Source of the DNA: Gaertneriomyces semiglobifer | Lineage: Eukaryota > Chytridiomycota > Chytridiomycetes > Spizellomycetales > Spizellomycetaceae | Direction: 5' to 3' | Assembly (NCBI GenBank): GCA_025558075.1 | Contig: JAHLKF010000055.1 | Location: 1 to 32,782 of the forward strand | Length of the DNA stretch: 32,782 bases | Shown here: piece after piece, positions 10,880-22,594 of the stretch | Layout: each line of letters begins with the position of its first letter | Position numbering within the stretch: the stretch's first letter is position 1 | Translations under genes and position numbers: made by a program | The notes under the pieces: model-generated | What the model was told of the DNA's origin: nothing | The model's database searches: none | What the model saw: the letters and a program-made list of their open reading frames with translations, nothing else

Positions 10880-11654
10880 ACTATGTCGGAGTGGCGTTCT
10901 TTATTCTTTCCCTCTCCCTACTAGTTGTTGAATAGTTTTCCGTCCTGTCCCAGAAGTGCGTGCAGTTGGGAGTGTTGATTGGGAACTTGGAATGAATATA
11001 TATATAAGGTTTTTAACTTTTTTTCTAGTCGGTCGTTAAAAGTGTCCCCCAATTCCCCAGCAACCTTTTGGCATGTGCACACACGGCCCCCCCCCGCTGT
11101 CAAATAAGGTTTTTAAGTGTTTTGTTTTGTGTCAGTGAACAATAGGCGAGTAATGAATGTCAGGCGACTCACTTTTTGTGGATGTGTTGTGTATGCGTGT
11201 GATCGTGAGTAAGTCGGGGTAAGCGCGGATCCCAATTGTCGGTGTCAAAGGTCAAAGGGTGAATAAGTTCAATTCAGATGTGGTGGGTGGCTTCGTCCAC
11301 ACTTCCTTGTCTCACTGAATTTGAAGCGGATGATCCTACCCTTTCAAAATTCAACAACAACAACACCCTCCGTTGGGAATCTGCCCTCCTTCCCGCCGTC
11401 GGCCGCCCTGTCTTCTTGATCTTCTCCCTGATCCTACACTACCGGTACCCACGGCGCGGCCCCCCTGTTAACTGTTGTATTTGGAACTTGGCGAGTTGTT
11501 ATCCCCCCTTTGGCTGAATTCGAAGGAGAAATCACCGCGGCGGGTTGAATTGAATGTGTGTGACGACTGCGCCCGTGTGTTATTGTTATTGTGTGTGCAT
11601 AATTAATAATTATTAAAAGGTATATGATATGAATATGAATATGAATATGAAAGT

Positions 11655-11674
11655 GGGGGGGGGGGGGGGGGGGG
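11655..11674. repeat. G20 homopolymer
   Basis: Twenty consecutive G follow an AT-rich GAATAT repeat. It is a potential G-quadruplex former in the divergent promoter region; its length may be an assembly estimate. Confidence 0.9.
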
Positions 11675-11977
11675 AATGATCTATGATCTTCTTCCTTCCG
11701 CTTTGCCATTCATTGCTGCTCATGATCATGTCTGCCATGTGCATGCATGTCCTCCCCCGCTCGCTTAACGTAACGAGCACACTTCATTTGAACACCAACA
11801 CCGCCACATATAAGGAACACAGCCACACACTCACTTATGCAACAACTCTCACTTACACCACCTACGATTATTAGAACGGAACTTGGAGGGACATGATTCA
11901 TGGCAATACGGACACATGTGCACAAGTCACGTTCCTACGTGACTAGCGCTAATAGCAAACCGCACATGGCAATAGGA

Positions 11978-11989
11978 GGGGGGGGGGGG
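11978..11989. repeat. G12 homopolymer
   Basis: Twelve consecutive G, preceded by AGGA, lie about 500 nt upstream of the VCA-like gene. Confidence 0.9.
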
Positions 11990-12242
11990 CACATCCCACA
12001 ATAGCAGCCATGGCCAGCAACCTCACAAGGAGATCGGCGACAATTGCCCTCGCAGGCGCACAAGGGATCACATCAGTGATCAGCGGAACGTGACTTTTGT
12101 GAACTTGCAATTGATACGTAAACTAACCGCCCGAGATCCATCACGCGTTGAATTTGAATTGGGGCAACGGCATGTGGACATGCGGCCGTTTGCCAAGATC
12201 TTCATTCTCCCGCGGAAATGTGAATGATTAGGTAAGAATGGG

Positions 12243-12250
12243 TCACGTGA
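12243..12250. promoter_or_regulatory. TCACGTGA palindrome (bHLH-type site)
   Basis: A perfect 8-bp palindrome with a CACGTG core, the class bound by fungal bHLH factors such as Cbf1 or Pho4, sits about 244 nt upstream of the ATG at 12494. A single site of this size can occur by chance. Confidence 0.3.
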
Positions 12251-12493
12251 CAGACACGGTAACGCGCGAGGGCAGGCAGATGCGAGAGAGTGAATTGAAG
12301 CAAGGTTTGTTGCAAGTAGAATTACTATCGCTCAATTGTGATCAACTGCCATGAGTGGTGTTTATAGAGAGGGTTTATAGAAGGATAATAGATTGTTAGA
12401 GAGCGTTTTATATTTATTTACCAAGTCAGCGTCATAAACCACCCGTCCATCGCTCTCGCTGTCATTGCACGCCCCCGTCATCGACATATATAC

Positions 12494-13637
12494 ATGCTCA
12501 GCGTATGTACTCCAGATGAGACTCTCCATCTCCAACGTCAAGGGTCTTCCTGCACCATCGTCGTCCCAGAAGGTAAGAGAAAGAGAGAGACAGAAAGAGC
12601 GGCAGAGAAAGAAACGCCATTCACCTCAGACTTCTTACATATGCAGAAAATGATCAGTTGGTGCCCGTCCATACCAACAAGCAAAAAGTCGCCTTTAACC
12701 AATTAACAGACATCTTTTTCGATAATATCGCCTACTCCATTCCAAAGGTAAAATGCCCAAATTGCGCGCGAACAAAAAACATTGCACGCGTGAGTTCTGG
12801 AAGCTAACCTTGTGTGCAAACCAGCAAATCCACCACCACCCGTCGTTTCCTCAACTCCCACCCCTCAAAACACACCTCGCCAAAAAACTCCTTCAAGATC
12901 TCGAAACGGAACTCAAACGTCCCTCGGCCCTTCAATCCCTCGCCAACGCATCCACCAAAGAACTCCGTTCCAAACTACGTCGCGCCCTTCCCATTCCGTT
13001 TGCGGGTGTCGTCGCTCGATGTGTTCCAGAAGTCTGTCTGACACTTACTCAACGCGTCGCACGTAAGTGTGTGGGGTTGGTCAACCAGGATAGGGATGTG
13101 GCGCGCATCGAAGGGTTGTTGAGAGAGACCAGAGGGGTTCTGGAAGGGTTCGATCCACAAGCGAGTGAATTTGAAGAGCAACACGCGAATGACGAACAAC
13201 ACACGAATGACGAGCGACACCCGAGTGAGAGGCGTACATCTATACACACCCCCTCTGACGGTCTTCCCCAACATCACGCCGTACCCTCTCCCACCCCCGC
13301 CACTACACACACATTTCCACGCATCCCACCACCCCCTCCACCACCACCACCACCACCACCATCACACCCACACCCACACACACCCCCACCCCTCCCCTAC
13401 AAAACCAAACACCCACACCCTCCACCACACACCTCCAAACTCTCACACACATCCCTCCTCTCCGCCATCCAAACCATCAAACTCCGTCCAACACCTCCTC
13501 GCCATCCCCACCCACCCGCGGGGTCCTCCCAAGAAGCGTTCGTACTGGCGCTTTCATTAGCTGTGAGACGACGAGCAGTGTTGGGAAATGATGGAGATGG
13601 AGATATGGACTGCGACAAAACTGGGTGGGAAATTTGA
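12494..13637 (+). CDS. Polyproline protein with VCA-like C-terminus
   Basis: Exons 12494-12572, 12647-12747 and 12825-13637 (introns GTAAGA...GCAG, and GTAAAA with CTAAC and CCAG) give 330 residues. The N-terminal 200 residues are globular/helical (ENDQLVPVHTNKQKVAFNQL..., then Leu/Lys-rich). A proline run lies near 228-240. A WH2-like actin-binding motif LLSAIQTIKLR is at 271-281, then a helical segment with three Arg (FVLALSLAVRRRAV, about 304-314), then a short acidic tail with a penultimate-region Trp (DGDGDMDCDKTGWEI, to 330). Polyproline, WH2, central helix and acidic-Trp in this order is the layout of WASP/WAVE/WASH-type Arp2/3 activators. The N-terminus is loosely WASH-like, but I cannot name the subfamily, and at 330 residues it is short. 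All three frames are open over parts of exon 3; this frame was chosen from splice phase and the C-terminal motifs. Confidence 0.5.
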
Positions 13638-15734
13638 AGGTTTTGGAGTGGGGAAGTGGTGGGACAGGTGTGAGATATACATGTATACCCGCGTTTTCTT
13701 TCTCTCTCTCTCTTTCGATCTTGTTGCTTTGATGAAATCGAAAATATATTAGATACCCCACAGCGGCATCATGATGTGACATGGGGGGCTGATCATTTTA
13801 ATTGCGTTCGTTTTCGTAAAAACGTGAACCATACACCACCACAATTTCGCGCAGTTTTTCAATTCACGATTTTTTCGATTTTTACTGATGAGTAGGAAGG
13901 AGTGTAGACCATATTTTTTTAAGAACTTTGAACGTAACAACCACTGGAGCAATCTCTTTCCCCATCATTTACACCACACTTTTTTCTGACAATTATGCTT
14001 TTTTTCTTTTTCTCACCGCCCGTTTTCTGGCGAGACCCGGATGTGCAGTATCATAGAGAAACGATAACCGATACCCGAACGACATTGCACAAAATGATAC
14101 GTGGAAAAATGTCGCCACCACATACCCACATACCCACATACCGAATTCGATAATTGAGAAAACCCGTATCCCACAAAACCATAAGATGAACAAGTGCTCA
14201 GAAAACAAACGTAACCCCGAACACATCCCGTACGAGACAAGAGCGCGTTTAAGACTGCATGGGTGTGTGTATCAAGAGTGATCGAAGTACCGGTGGATTT
14301 CCGAGCTGGTATTATGGTGAATACGGAGAATGGCCAGAAAGGTGGAAACAGTAAAATGCACGTTTGAAGGGTTGCAACTTGTGCTTGATTTTTTTTCCTT
14401 TCTTAAAAAATGCACAATTTTTTTTATTTGATACCGACTCGTTGGACAAAAATGGGTATATGTGTACTATTGTACAACTGTTAACTGTTAACTATAATCG
14501 GACGATCAACATAAAAAGAAAAAGCAAACTTACAACAAAAATAGGGTGTTGAAAAGTACTCTCTCGCTCCCTCCCCCTCCCACTCTTTCGTAGCCCCATT
14601 TCTGATTTGAAACAATACAGTAAAACAACACCCGTTTTTCCTCGCTTTCATCAAACCATCACCCAATTTTTCTCAGAAACACCAAAATTCCCAAACCCCC
14701 GCCAAAACGGGCGGATTGATACCAATAGCCATCAAAAACTTCAAATATAATATAAAACACTGAGGGTACACAAACACCCTTTGTGAGGTTATAAATTATA
14801 CATTGCGACTCATCAATGCGCAATTGAAAATACAAGATATCAGAATCAAACACCTGCTTGGTTTGGATACGATTTGTTTTACCGTATACAGGGATTTGAT
14901 ACACTCATGTAAAGCATTCACAGAACAGGGTTGGTTGTGGTACTCAGATAATGATATAGTGTTTTCGAAACGGGTTTGGAAATTGGTATTCACGAAAGTT
15001 CGTAGAGAAAAAAAGGTGGTGGGGTGATAACTATGAAGTTGCTATGGGTAATTGTTTTGTTGGGAGATGATCATCAATTTCGAACCTCTTTTTCGTAATA
15101 CCACCAAATCACATACCTTATTCCAAAATATTTACTGGTCCCTTTACGCGTTGTGGCATTGTCCGCTTTTCGCTTCCCGCCGCCCCACAACGGATGTATA
15201 GACTTGGGTTTACGCCTTATTTTGTTGTGTAAGAGAGAAAATCGTAGTGTTTGCAGAGCGGTTCAAGGAACCCCTCTTTCACCGTCTGACCGTTGGGCGG
15301 GCCGATATCGTGGTTTTGTTTATTTGCTTTGTGGTGTCGAGTAGGAACGTGATGTACACGGTTGTGGACATCAATCAGCTCATACGTAGGGTATGTACAA
15401 GACCTGCACTAACTTATGTCAAGAAATCGGATTAGATACTTTGGTTACCCCCCCGTTGGGTTTCCCATCATTCTGGAGTAGGGAACAATGCATTTACTGA
15501 ATGAGAATGGTTTTCAATTTTTATTCGGAAACAGAAAAAAAGAACAGACCTACTCTGCTCTACAAACATACACTATCTTAACAACCCAAAAAAAGACTTG
15601 CTCATATCTCTCACAGAGAGCATCGCCCACCCTCATTTCACACACACACCCACTGGTTGCACTACACAAACCCCATCACCCGTTCCACGCACTTTCCCTA
15701 CTTTCCATTCCCAACGTATCCGTTTTGCGTTGTT
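13638..15734. other. 2.1-kb AT-rich convergent intergenic region
   Basis: The 3' ends of the VCA-like gene (+) and the repeat protein (-) face each other here. It holds TCTC repeats near 13705, three copies of ACCCACATA (about 14120-14145) and A/T runs. Open frames are short with no splice pattern or family resemblance. I see no gene; a non-coding RNA cannot be excluded. Confidence 0.55.
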
Positions 15735-18700
15735 TTACTCTTCTCTGACATGCACCTCACGACCAGAAATAACAACTTGCTTAACAGACCCATCGTCATT
15801 AAGGATAGTTTGAACAAGGGGTTTGGTGGATCCCGAACCCGTCGATGTGGTGACAGTCGAGGTGTGTAGATCTTTAAATTCAGTCACGAGTGTCACGTCA
15901 TGGTTGCTTCCACCACTCCCACTCACACCAGTGACACCACTCCCACTCACACCAGTCATACCACTTTCACCAGTCATACCGCTCGCGCCACTTTCACCAC
16001 TCTGTTCACTCTCTTCCCTCTCTTCACGTTTCGAATCCGACCTCACCCCGGCGTTCTCACCCTGTTTTGCGGTCCGAGCAGTGCTGGACATCAAATGCTG
16101 TAACCCGCCCATTGCTGCGCCGCTGAGGTTTCCGAGTGTGGATGCCCAGGTGTGCGAGACACCATGGGGTTGCTGTAACTCGGTGTTGGATTTTTCCTGG
16201 TCTTTATTGGCGTTGTCGGATGGCTGGTCACTCGCAGCGTGAGAAACTTCACCCTGACTGCCAGACTCAGCGCTTTCAGGTTGTTCTGCACCCTTACTGC
16301 TCACAGGTTGAGTTTCGCACACAGGTGCAGTGCTTTCAGGTTGTTCTTCACCCCTATTGCTCACAGCTTGCGTCTCATGTACGCCGTGCTCCTCACCAGC
16401 ACTCGCATGTTGCTCACCAGCTTCACGTAATCGCGCCTCCCCCACGTGCTCGCTCACTCCACTCCTTCCCCACACAAGATCCCCTGCCCGATGTCCCACC
16501 GCCTTCGCAGCACCCACGCCCACACCCACCGCTCCCTCTGCAACATCCTCGGCCTGATGCGCCGCCGTCACCGCCTTCTCATACGCCCCTTTTACGGCTT
16601 GTGCGGCTTTGTGTTCGATCTGAATGGCGGCTTCGACTGTACGGTGGACTAGTCCTCCTGACTGCTGTTGTGTTTGTGTTTGATCGTGTTCTTGGGAAAG
16701 GGGGACGTCTTGTTTGGCTTCTGATTGTGATTGTGCTTGTGGTTTGGATGTGGTCTCTGTCTCGTCATGGTTTTGCGTTTCTTTGGGTTTAGTCTCCGTG
16801 ACACCACCCCCCCTTGGCATCTCTTGCTCTCCTGCCACTGGCCGGTCATCTACCCGTACAGGTTCCTCCACTTCCTCTGCAGTTCCAGGAACTGTTCTCA
16901 CACACACATCTATGTGCTCACTCCCAGTTCTCTTGGGTTGTCGTTCACCTTCCCTTTCAGCCTGTTGCTCCTCCTGACGCCCACCACCGAAAGCACGAGA
17001 CACACCACTCACAGTCTGCCCACCCACCTCCTGCGACCGACTCACCACCTCTTTTCCTTTCCCCTGTTGTCGTTGTCCTTCACCACCACCAGACTCGGAA
17101 GTAAAGGGATGGTACCCTGTCAAACTCCCCATACGGCCCGCTGCGGCGCTTAGGGTGTTCATAGCACTTCCCATCACACCCCTTGACTGGTCTTGTTGGT
17201 TTGGTTGTTGTTGTTGTTGCTGTTGATCTCCCCCAACTTGGTCTCGCATTTCTTTACGTTCCCCTCCATTCTGTCCTCCCCCAACTTGGTCTCGCATTTC
17301 TTTACGTTCCCCTCCATTCTGTCCTTCCATCATGTCACCTCCACCGACACCCGCCGACTTCGCGTTCTCAACACCTCCTCGTGGTCCATGCTCGGTGTAG
17401 GTAACGTGTCTTGGTTCTTGGTGCCCCGCATGATCGTACTGTATTCCTCGTCCCGGCTCATAGTGTCGACGGTCGTCACCACCCACCTGTGAATCGCGCG
17501 ATACGGATGGTTGCTCGGTGATCCCCATCCCCGCTGACGATGTTTGAGGGTATGATGGTGTCGTTTGTGCTTTCAGTCGTTGATATTGGTTTACGCCCAC
17601 CTCTCGATTCATCACCGGTCTATAAAACCATCCAAAGAAAGAGTGGTAAGCCACAACCAAAACAAACCGAACCATGACAAACAAAATATATTTTTTTTTT
17701 TGAGTGAAAGCACCCACCCTACTCACTTGGTTGTATGATGCACCCTCGTCTCATACACAGGAGGACTCAACCTCACATTCGGTTCCCGTTCAAGGACGGG
17801 CGTGAAATAGTCTCGTACATCTTCTTCCTTTCGTGCACCGCGGTCTGTTCCCCAGACGTCACGTTCCACAGCCGGTTCGCGATCCCACAGACCCACTCCC
17901 CTTGCCCCACTATCAATTCTCACAGGCTGTGCACTCCCACCGCCCACGTTTTGCATCCCTCTCCCCTCTTTCACCGGGTGCGGTTCTTCCGCCCGTCCCT
18001 GTGTGGGACTCTGACTCTGGACCGGAAACACTCCCAAACTCCTCGCTCGTTGATGTAAATCCTGTGGTCGGGCAGTAGAAACGTCCGTTTGATCGTCGTA
18101 GTCAATATTCACTTTCCGGCCGCCTTCGAAACTGGGTGTGCGGTAAGCCGGGCGAGGAGCGCCTTCAAAGGAGGTAGCGCGGAGAGGCTGAGATGGGAAA
18201 GTAGTCGGATCACTCCCCAAAGGTTCTTCACTGCGGGCGTGTGTCGCGCCACCACCGGTGTGAGAATCATACCGTTGCTCTTTCGTGAGTATGTCAGAAA
18301 TACTTGGGTTGAGTCCAGACGGGCGAGTCTCGTAACGGTTGCGGTGGTGGGTGTCACTTGGGTTCTGTTCTTCGTAGTTTCTCTCACGTAAATTGGTGGC
18401 TTGGGGGTACCGCTCTCTCTCGCTTCCTGCACCCGATCGCGGCTCCATTCTTGCTTCCTCACGCACCCCACTCGTGCCCGTCTCAACACCCCCAGACCCA
18501 CCCTCATCTCGCCTCCTCCTTACATCTCTCCGAATCCCCTCCTTCACCTGCTCCCCCGTCATTTTCTCACCACACATTCCCTTCACCCTCGTCTCCATCA
18601 CCGAACTCGTAACCTCCACACTCCCCATCCCAACCACACCCTCCTTCAACATCCAATACTGTTTCTCGGCAGCTTGGCGTCCCGCACCACTTAACCCACG

Positions 18701-19704
18701 TTTCCAAACTATCCCGCTCGGGGGTAACTCTTCACCTTGGACTTCTCTCCTCCATTCGTGTTCGGTGAGTGAACGTGTGCCTGGTTCATGGTGTGTGGCG
18801 AACTTGACTGTTTGGCGGTTCTTCCATTCGTGTTCACCGAGCGGACGTGCGGCCGGTTCACGTTGTTGTGTGTCGGACTTTACCCCTTGGCGATCCCTCC
18901 ATTCACGTTCACTAAGCGGTCGTGCGCCCATTTCACGTTGTGTGTCAGACTCTACCGCTTGGCGATAGACCGGGTGTTGCAACTCCTCATGATGACCGGG
19001 GGCTTCACGATGAAGCTCGTCATACATGCTGACTCCAGCATCCGGCACAGACATCATGCCGGGTCGATGCGGCAACCGACCCGTCAATTCCGAATCATAC
19101 TGCTCCCTGCTAATACGATGGACACTTGTCGGATGTGGAGGGGTAGACACCAGTTCATGCACCTCCCGTCCCATTCCCACATTCTGATTGATATCATAAA
19201 ACGTATGAGGGGGAACCACATCCTTCCTCTCAGGAGTCTCCATGCCATACGGTTCACCCTCCCCCTCCGCAGCCGGTGCAATCTCCATCATCCCACTGTC
19301 CCAACCTCCCATAGCCGCTCCACTATCCATAACAATCTCACCCCACCCCTCTGCCCGTCCTTTCCCTTTCACATCCACCTCCGAAATACTCAAGAACACC
19401 GTCTCAACAGGTCGCGCGCCTTTGGGGTACGGCGGTGTCAATGCACGACGAGGGAGTGGGTGTTCGATCTTGGTGTCGGGGGCGGGTGGGGTGCTGGACC
19501 CTCTGAGCGAAGTGCCGGGTGGTCGGCCTGTGGTTTTGAGAACGGGAGGTTCACGAATGACTATAGGTTTCCACTGGTTTTTGGGGAAGCACCAGTGAAA
19601 ATGAAATGAGAGACATGCAAATGAGTTAGACAAGGGTTTGTTTGTTTCACGGCGTTGGTTTTGTTGCGCTTTTCACGGATGACTTTGTAAAATCTTACCT
19701 CCAT
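15735..19704 (-). CDS. Large disordered repeat-containing protein (1245 aa), unknown function
   Basis: Three exons: 19704-19699 (only ATG GAG), 19573-17727 and 17619-15735. Introns are 19698-19574 (GTAAGA, branch CTAAC, CCAG) and 17726-17620 (GTGAGT...TATAG). The two long open frames are each blocked without splicing, and the joint keeps phase, reading VHHTTK then PVMNREV. The product is hydrophilic with no signal peptide or membrane segment. It has three tandem 24-25-residue units ending EHEW-type (nt 18746-18964), a 16-residue perfect DNA duplication (17228-17323), repeated EEQPES/ETQPVSS segments (about 16245-16375), and an Ala-rich amphipathic helical stretch at about 935-1000 that resembles LEA-like or lipid-surface helices. 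The C-terminus, after GSGVTGVSGSGG-type repeats, is a more ordered block ending QTILNDDGSVKQVVISGREV. I cannot assign a function. Confidence 0.7.
17228..17323 (-). repeat. 48-bp tandem duplication, coding
   Basis: Two identical adjacent 48-bp copies (17228-17275 and 17276-17323) encode QNGGERKEMRDQVGGG twice within the 1245-residue protein. Sequence identity implies a recent event. Confidence 0.93.
18746..18964 (-). repeat. Three tandem ~73-bp coding repeats
   Basis: Units of 24, 25 and 24 codons run from RQAVESDTQ to EWRD, RQGVKSDTQ to EWKN and RQTVKFATH to EWRR. DNA similarity is high but not perfect, so the triplication is older than the 48-bp duplication in the same gene. Confidence 0.9.
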
Positions 19705-20612
19705 CACAACCTCAATCTTTTTCTCGAATTCGACTTAAAACTAACAGCAAACGATATTCGATGTGTGCAATGCTTCTGTTTCCTTGCGAGTGTATTCCAC
19801 CACGCACCACGCTATAGATCAGTTCACGCTGTTGGAGAAAGTACACCCAAGCTCTTATACCACCGCTTTCCCGCACGCATACGCAAACTGCGAGACGGGG
19901 TGGCTGCCATTCCATATGAGCAAATGTCGTCCTTGCATCAGAACAGGAGACGGGGGGCTTCAAGGAACGCGTCGATGCAAGCAACGCGGTGCGCATGCAA
20001 TGATTCAGAGATAGGTACTTTTTACATGGAACGAGAGCGTTGATCGAAGGTGAACTGCTCTCGATCTCGCATCGTATGAGAGGGTTGAAATAAGTATGGG
20101 CTTAACACCTGGAGGGATATGAATCATCACAGTGTTGGAGGCTTTGGGGTGGGATTGCAATCTGCCGCGATAAAGAGTGTGCTGTGTTCAGCAGTTGGAT
20201 ACAGTTTCCAAATCATGTACATCCCGGGTTTTCAGTAAGCGACAGGCATATAAGGCCTAGATTTAGTAATGATACCGATCGGGCGGTGGATTTGGGAACG
20301 GACACCAGGAGGGCGTTGCAGACTCTGAAGGAAGAGGTGTCATACGCATGTTGTTGTGAACGTTGTGCATCCACAAGCCTGCCAACGTTAGTTTGTTTTG
20401 TTATCGACATTGTCCACCACCAGCCTCCGCAGACCAGAGTCAGAAAACTTACAAAGAGCAATCGCCGAGATGCAACACAACGCATGCCTGTGAGAAAATG
20501 CGGAATTCATATCGTCCAAATAGTGACAAACAACACTCTCACTTGCTGCTGAGCAGTCACAAAAAAGTTTCCATTTCTCAAGCAAAAGGTCATATAGAAC
20601 AGCACAAACGAG
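19705..20612. other. Divergent intergenic region
   Basis: This region lies between the 5' ends of the repeat-protein gene (-) and the small Pro/Gln-rich gene (+). Open frames here overlap randomly in several phases and none has convincing composition or splice context. No clear TATA box was seen. Confidence 0.5.
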
Positions 20613-21020
20613 ATGCCGACGTCAAGAGTAGCTCCAGGGCCACAAATCCACTTTACACCCACACCGATCGAGACGGCACAAAGACAAGCCCAAACACCAG
20701 ACCAAAATCCTGGTCCATCCTCATCTACCGAACGACCCATCACCTCACCCCAACACCCACAGCAACCCGAAAACCAAGACAATCCAAAACCCCATCCACA
20801 AGAGGACCAACATTCACCCCACTCATCGCCGCATCAACCCGCCGCAGTTTACGACCCAGAATATACTTTCCCACCGTCCGCTAAGAAGCCCGGTAAACTA
20901 CGCAGAAAGATCAGCACCTGGCGATATGCTGTGCGTGACTATATGGCCCGGATATGGCGCGAGTGTAAGGATCCGGATTCTTGGTTGGAGGAGCGGGATG
21001 ATTCGTTCTCCATGCAGTGA
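20613..21020 (+). CDS. Small Pro/Gln-rich hypothetical protein (135 aa)
   Basis: A single-exon frame; an in-frame TAG lies just upstream, which fixes the ATG at 20613 unless there is an upstream exon. Residues 1-80 are disordered and rich in Pro, Gln, Thr and His. The last 50 are of a different, globular-looking composition: KLRRKISTWRYAVRDYMARI followed by WRECKDPDSWLEERDDSF, aromatic and charged like a short conserved motif. The gene converges on the thioesterase gene with about 400 nt between. I do not recognise a family. Composition contrast and the fixed start support it, but short length keeps confidence moderate. Confidence 0.5.
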   Translation: MPTSRVAPGPQIHFTPTPIETAQRQAQTPDQNPGPSSSTERPITSPQHPQQPENQDNPKPHPQEDQHSPHSSPHQPAAVYDPEYTFPPSAKKPGKLRRKISTWRYAVRDYMARIWRECKDPDSWLEERDDSFSMQ

Positions 21021-21417
21021 TGGTTAGTAGGAGGATGTAAGGGATTGTAGACTGGCATTTCGGATGAGATGATTCTCCTGTTTGTTCAGAATGCACCCTT
21101 TGAATGATTTCTGTTTGGGGAGGTATGTACCGATACTCACTTATTGAAAGCACCTCGTACTGACGTTGACCTCTACCTACCCAAGTATACCTTTAAGATC
21201 GCAGCGTCGTTCCGTACAGGAACCCGACTCAGAAGAACAATATGTGGAAATGGTGGTTGTGTCGTGGTAAGATATGGTTCACATTCGCCTGCGCGCTGAG
21301 TGTGACATCAAAGGCTATCATAGGTACATATTTACGTCCAATAAACAAGGGTCCTACCCTGAAAAAGTCTACATTATGGCACTATATATGCCCACTGCTG
21401 TGCTCAGCACAACCGGG
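21021..21417. other. Convergent intergenic region
   Basis: The stretch separates the stop of the small Pro/Gln-rich gene from the stop of the thioesterase gene. A plus-strand frame starting at 21242 is antisense to the thioesterase over most of its length and was not accepted. Confidence 0.5.
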
Positions 21418-22236
21418 CTACACGAAGGCTGTCAATCCCTCTTCACTCATCATCAACATCTCCATCACTTCCTTTCCTCTCTCCCGTCTTGCAGTATCAT
21501 CCACAATCCCCAACTGCTTTACCGCTTCAGGGAATGGTAACGTCTTGCCCGACGTCTCCTTCAGTACAAGCTTCGACACCGCGACACAGTGTACAACAGG
21601 CTGCTTCCCCTTGTTGCTGTACGTTACAAACCGGTGTTGAACGTAAAACCATTTCCTTAAAACGCAACAAACGTCCGGTTAAAAACGAAACCAAACAGAA
21701 CAGGGCGAAAAAATCGAAACTACTCACTCTTCATAACTCAACAGGCTTGACTCAATCACAAACTTCTCAAACGGGCTCAGTTCCTTTTTGAACCAACAAC
21801 ACACTCCGGCATTCATGGGCGTGTACTTCCTCACCAAATCTCCAAGCACGCTAACCGCCCAATCCGTCCTAGCAAAATCCAGATGCTTATTATAACTCGC
21901 GTTATTCATATGAAGGTTCCAGTCCATATCATCCGGCAAGACTCTATAAGCAAGATTGCACGGCGCCCACAGTCTTTGTTCTGGAGCAAGTTTAACAAAC
22001 TTGGGACGGTTGAAGAGTCGAGTGAGGACGACTTGGTAGGCGAAGCGGATATGGTGCGCAAACGGAAGAGATCGGAGGTTGAAGAGAAGTACGAGCGCGG
22101 CTAAGAATTTGGGATGAGACTTGAGACGTTTAAAGTTGATGAGGACGATGGCAGAGAGGACGCCCAGAATCATGCGACGACGGACGATGGCGGCAGTGGC
22201 GGAAACGGACCGCCGTTTAATGATGGGTTCGGACAT
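21418..22236 (-). CDS. THEM6-like hotdog-fold thioesterase-like membrane protein
   Basis: Two exons, 22236-21728 and 21655-21418, with a 72-nt intron (GTGAGT...TTTAAG) give 248 residues. The N-terminal 75 residues are basic then hydrophobic (MILGVLSAIVLINF and a second stretch near 44-58), likely a membrane anchor. The hotdog core has PDDMDWNLHMNNASY (101-115) and KHLDFARTDW, the signature of the THEM6/4HBT_2 group. Exon 2 continues the fold with EKWFYVQHRFVTY, which matches the family and proves the splice. The family is related to acyl-CoA thioesterases; activity of THEM6-type members is poorly defined, so hydrolysis of a fatty acyl thioester at the ER is an inference. It lies just downstream of, and on the same strand as, the PDAT gene, suggesting but not showing a lipid connection. 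Confidence 0.85.
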
Positions 22237-22594
22237 TTTCCATTCAAACGTTCAACCAGCTTTTTTCAACTTCCTCCTCAAGATCATTCAGCGTCTGGAA
22301 CAACGAGCGAGACGAAAGGTATACCGTTTTTATATGTGTGCAGGACGGGGAAATTATCTGGCCGATATCACGTCACGTCGAGTTAAATTTTAATTTCCCC
22401 GTGGAAGAATTATGATTTTACACGGACATGAAGAAATGGTAAATTATCTATTACGCAGAGTACAATTAGTAGCAGGTGTTGAGATGAGCATGGCATTCTC
22501 ATGACAGAGCCAGCGAACAAAATGGGAGCCATTTGCCCTATGTACATCCAGTCGCATACTACCTCAACTATATATATTAGGCTTTCCTACTATT
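22237..22594. other. Intergenic between two tandem minus-strand genes
   Basis: The stretch is the 3' flank of PDAT and promoter of the thioesterase gene. It is AT-rich with a TATATATATT stretch near 22570. No gene was seen. Confidence 0.5.

Larger units (their letters stand above)
10880..12493. other. Divergent intergenic region with G-runs
   Basis: This 1.6-kb region separates the 5' ends of the F-box gene (-) and the VCA-like gene (+). It holds a C9 run (about 11090), GAATAT repeats (about 11628-11650), G20 (11655-11674), G12 (11978-11989) and a TCACGTGA palindrome (12243-12250). Short open frames here have no coding character. Confidence 0.65.

Noticed and set aside
13165..13560. Alternative His/Pro-rich frame inside the VCA-like gene
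   Set aside because: It is a by-product of CCA/CAC repeats in another phase; the accepted frame is in phase with the upstream exons and carries the WH2-like and acidic motifs.
14659..14904. Minus-strand 81-codon frame in the AT-rich region
   Set aside because: The composition is not clearly random, but it has no splice partner, homology or promoter; similar frames occur by chance in 2 kb.
19642..20043. Plus-strand 133-codon frame
   Set aside because: It lacks an ATG at its start, overlaps the first exon of the minus-strand repeat-protein gene and has no coding-like composition.
21242..21640. Plus-strand 132-codon frame starting MWKWWLCRGK
   Set aside because: Its 3' part is antisense to exon 2 of the thioesterase gene, whose frame, splice sites and family match are clear.
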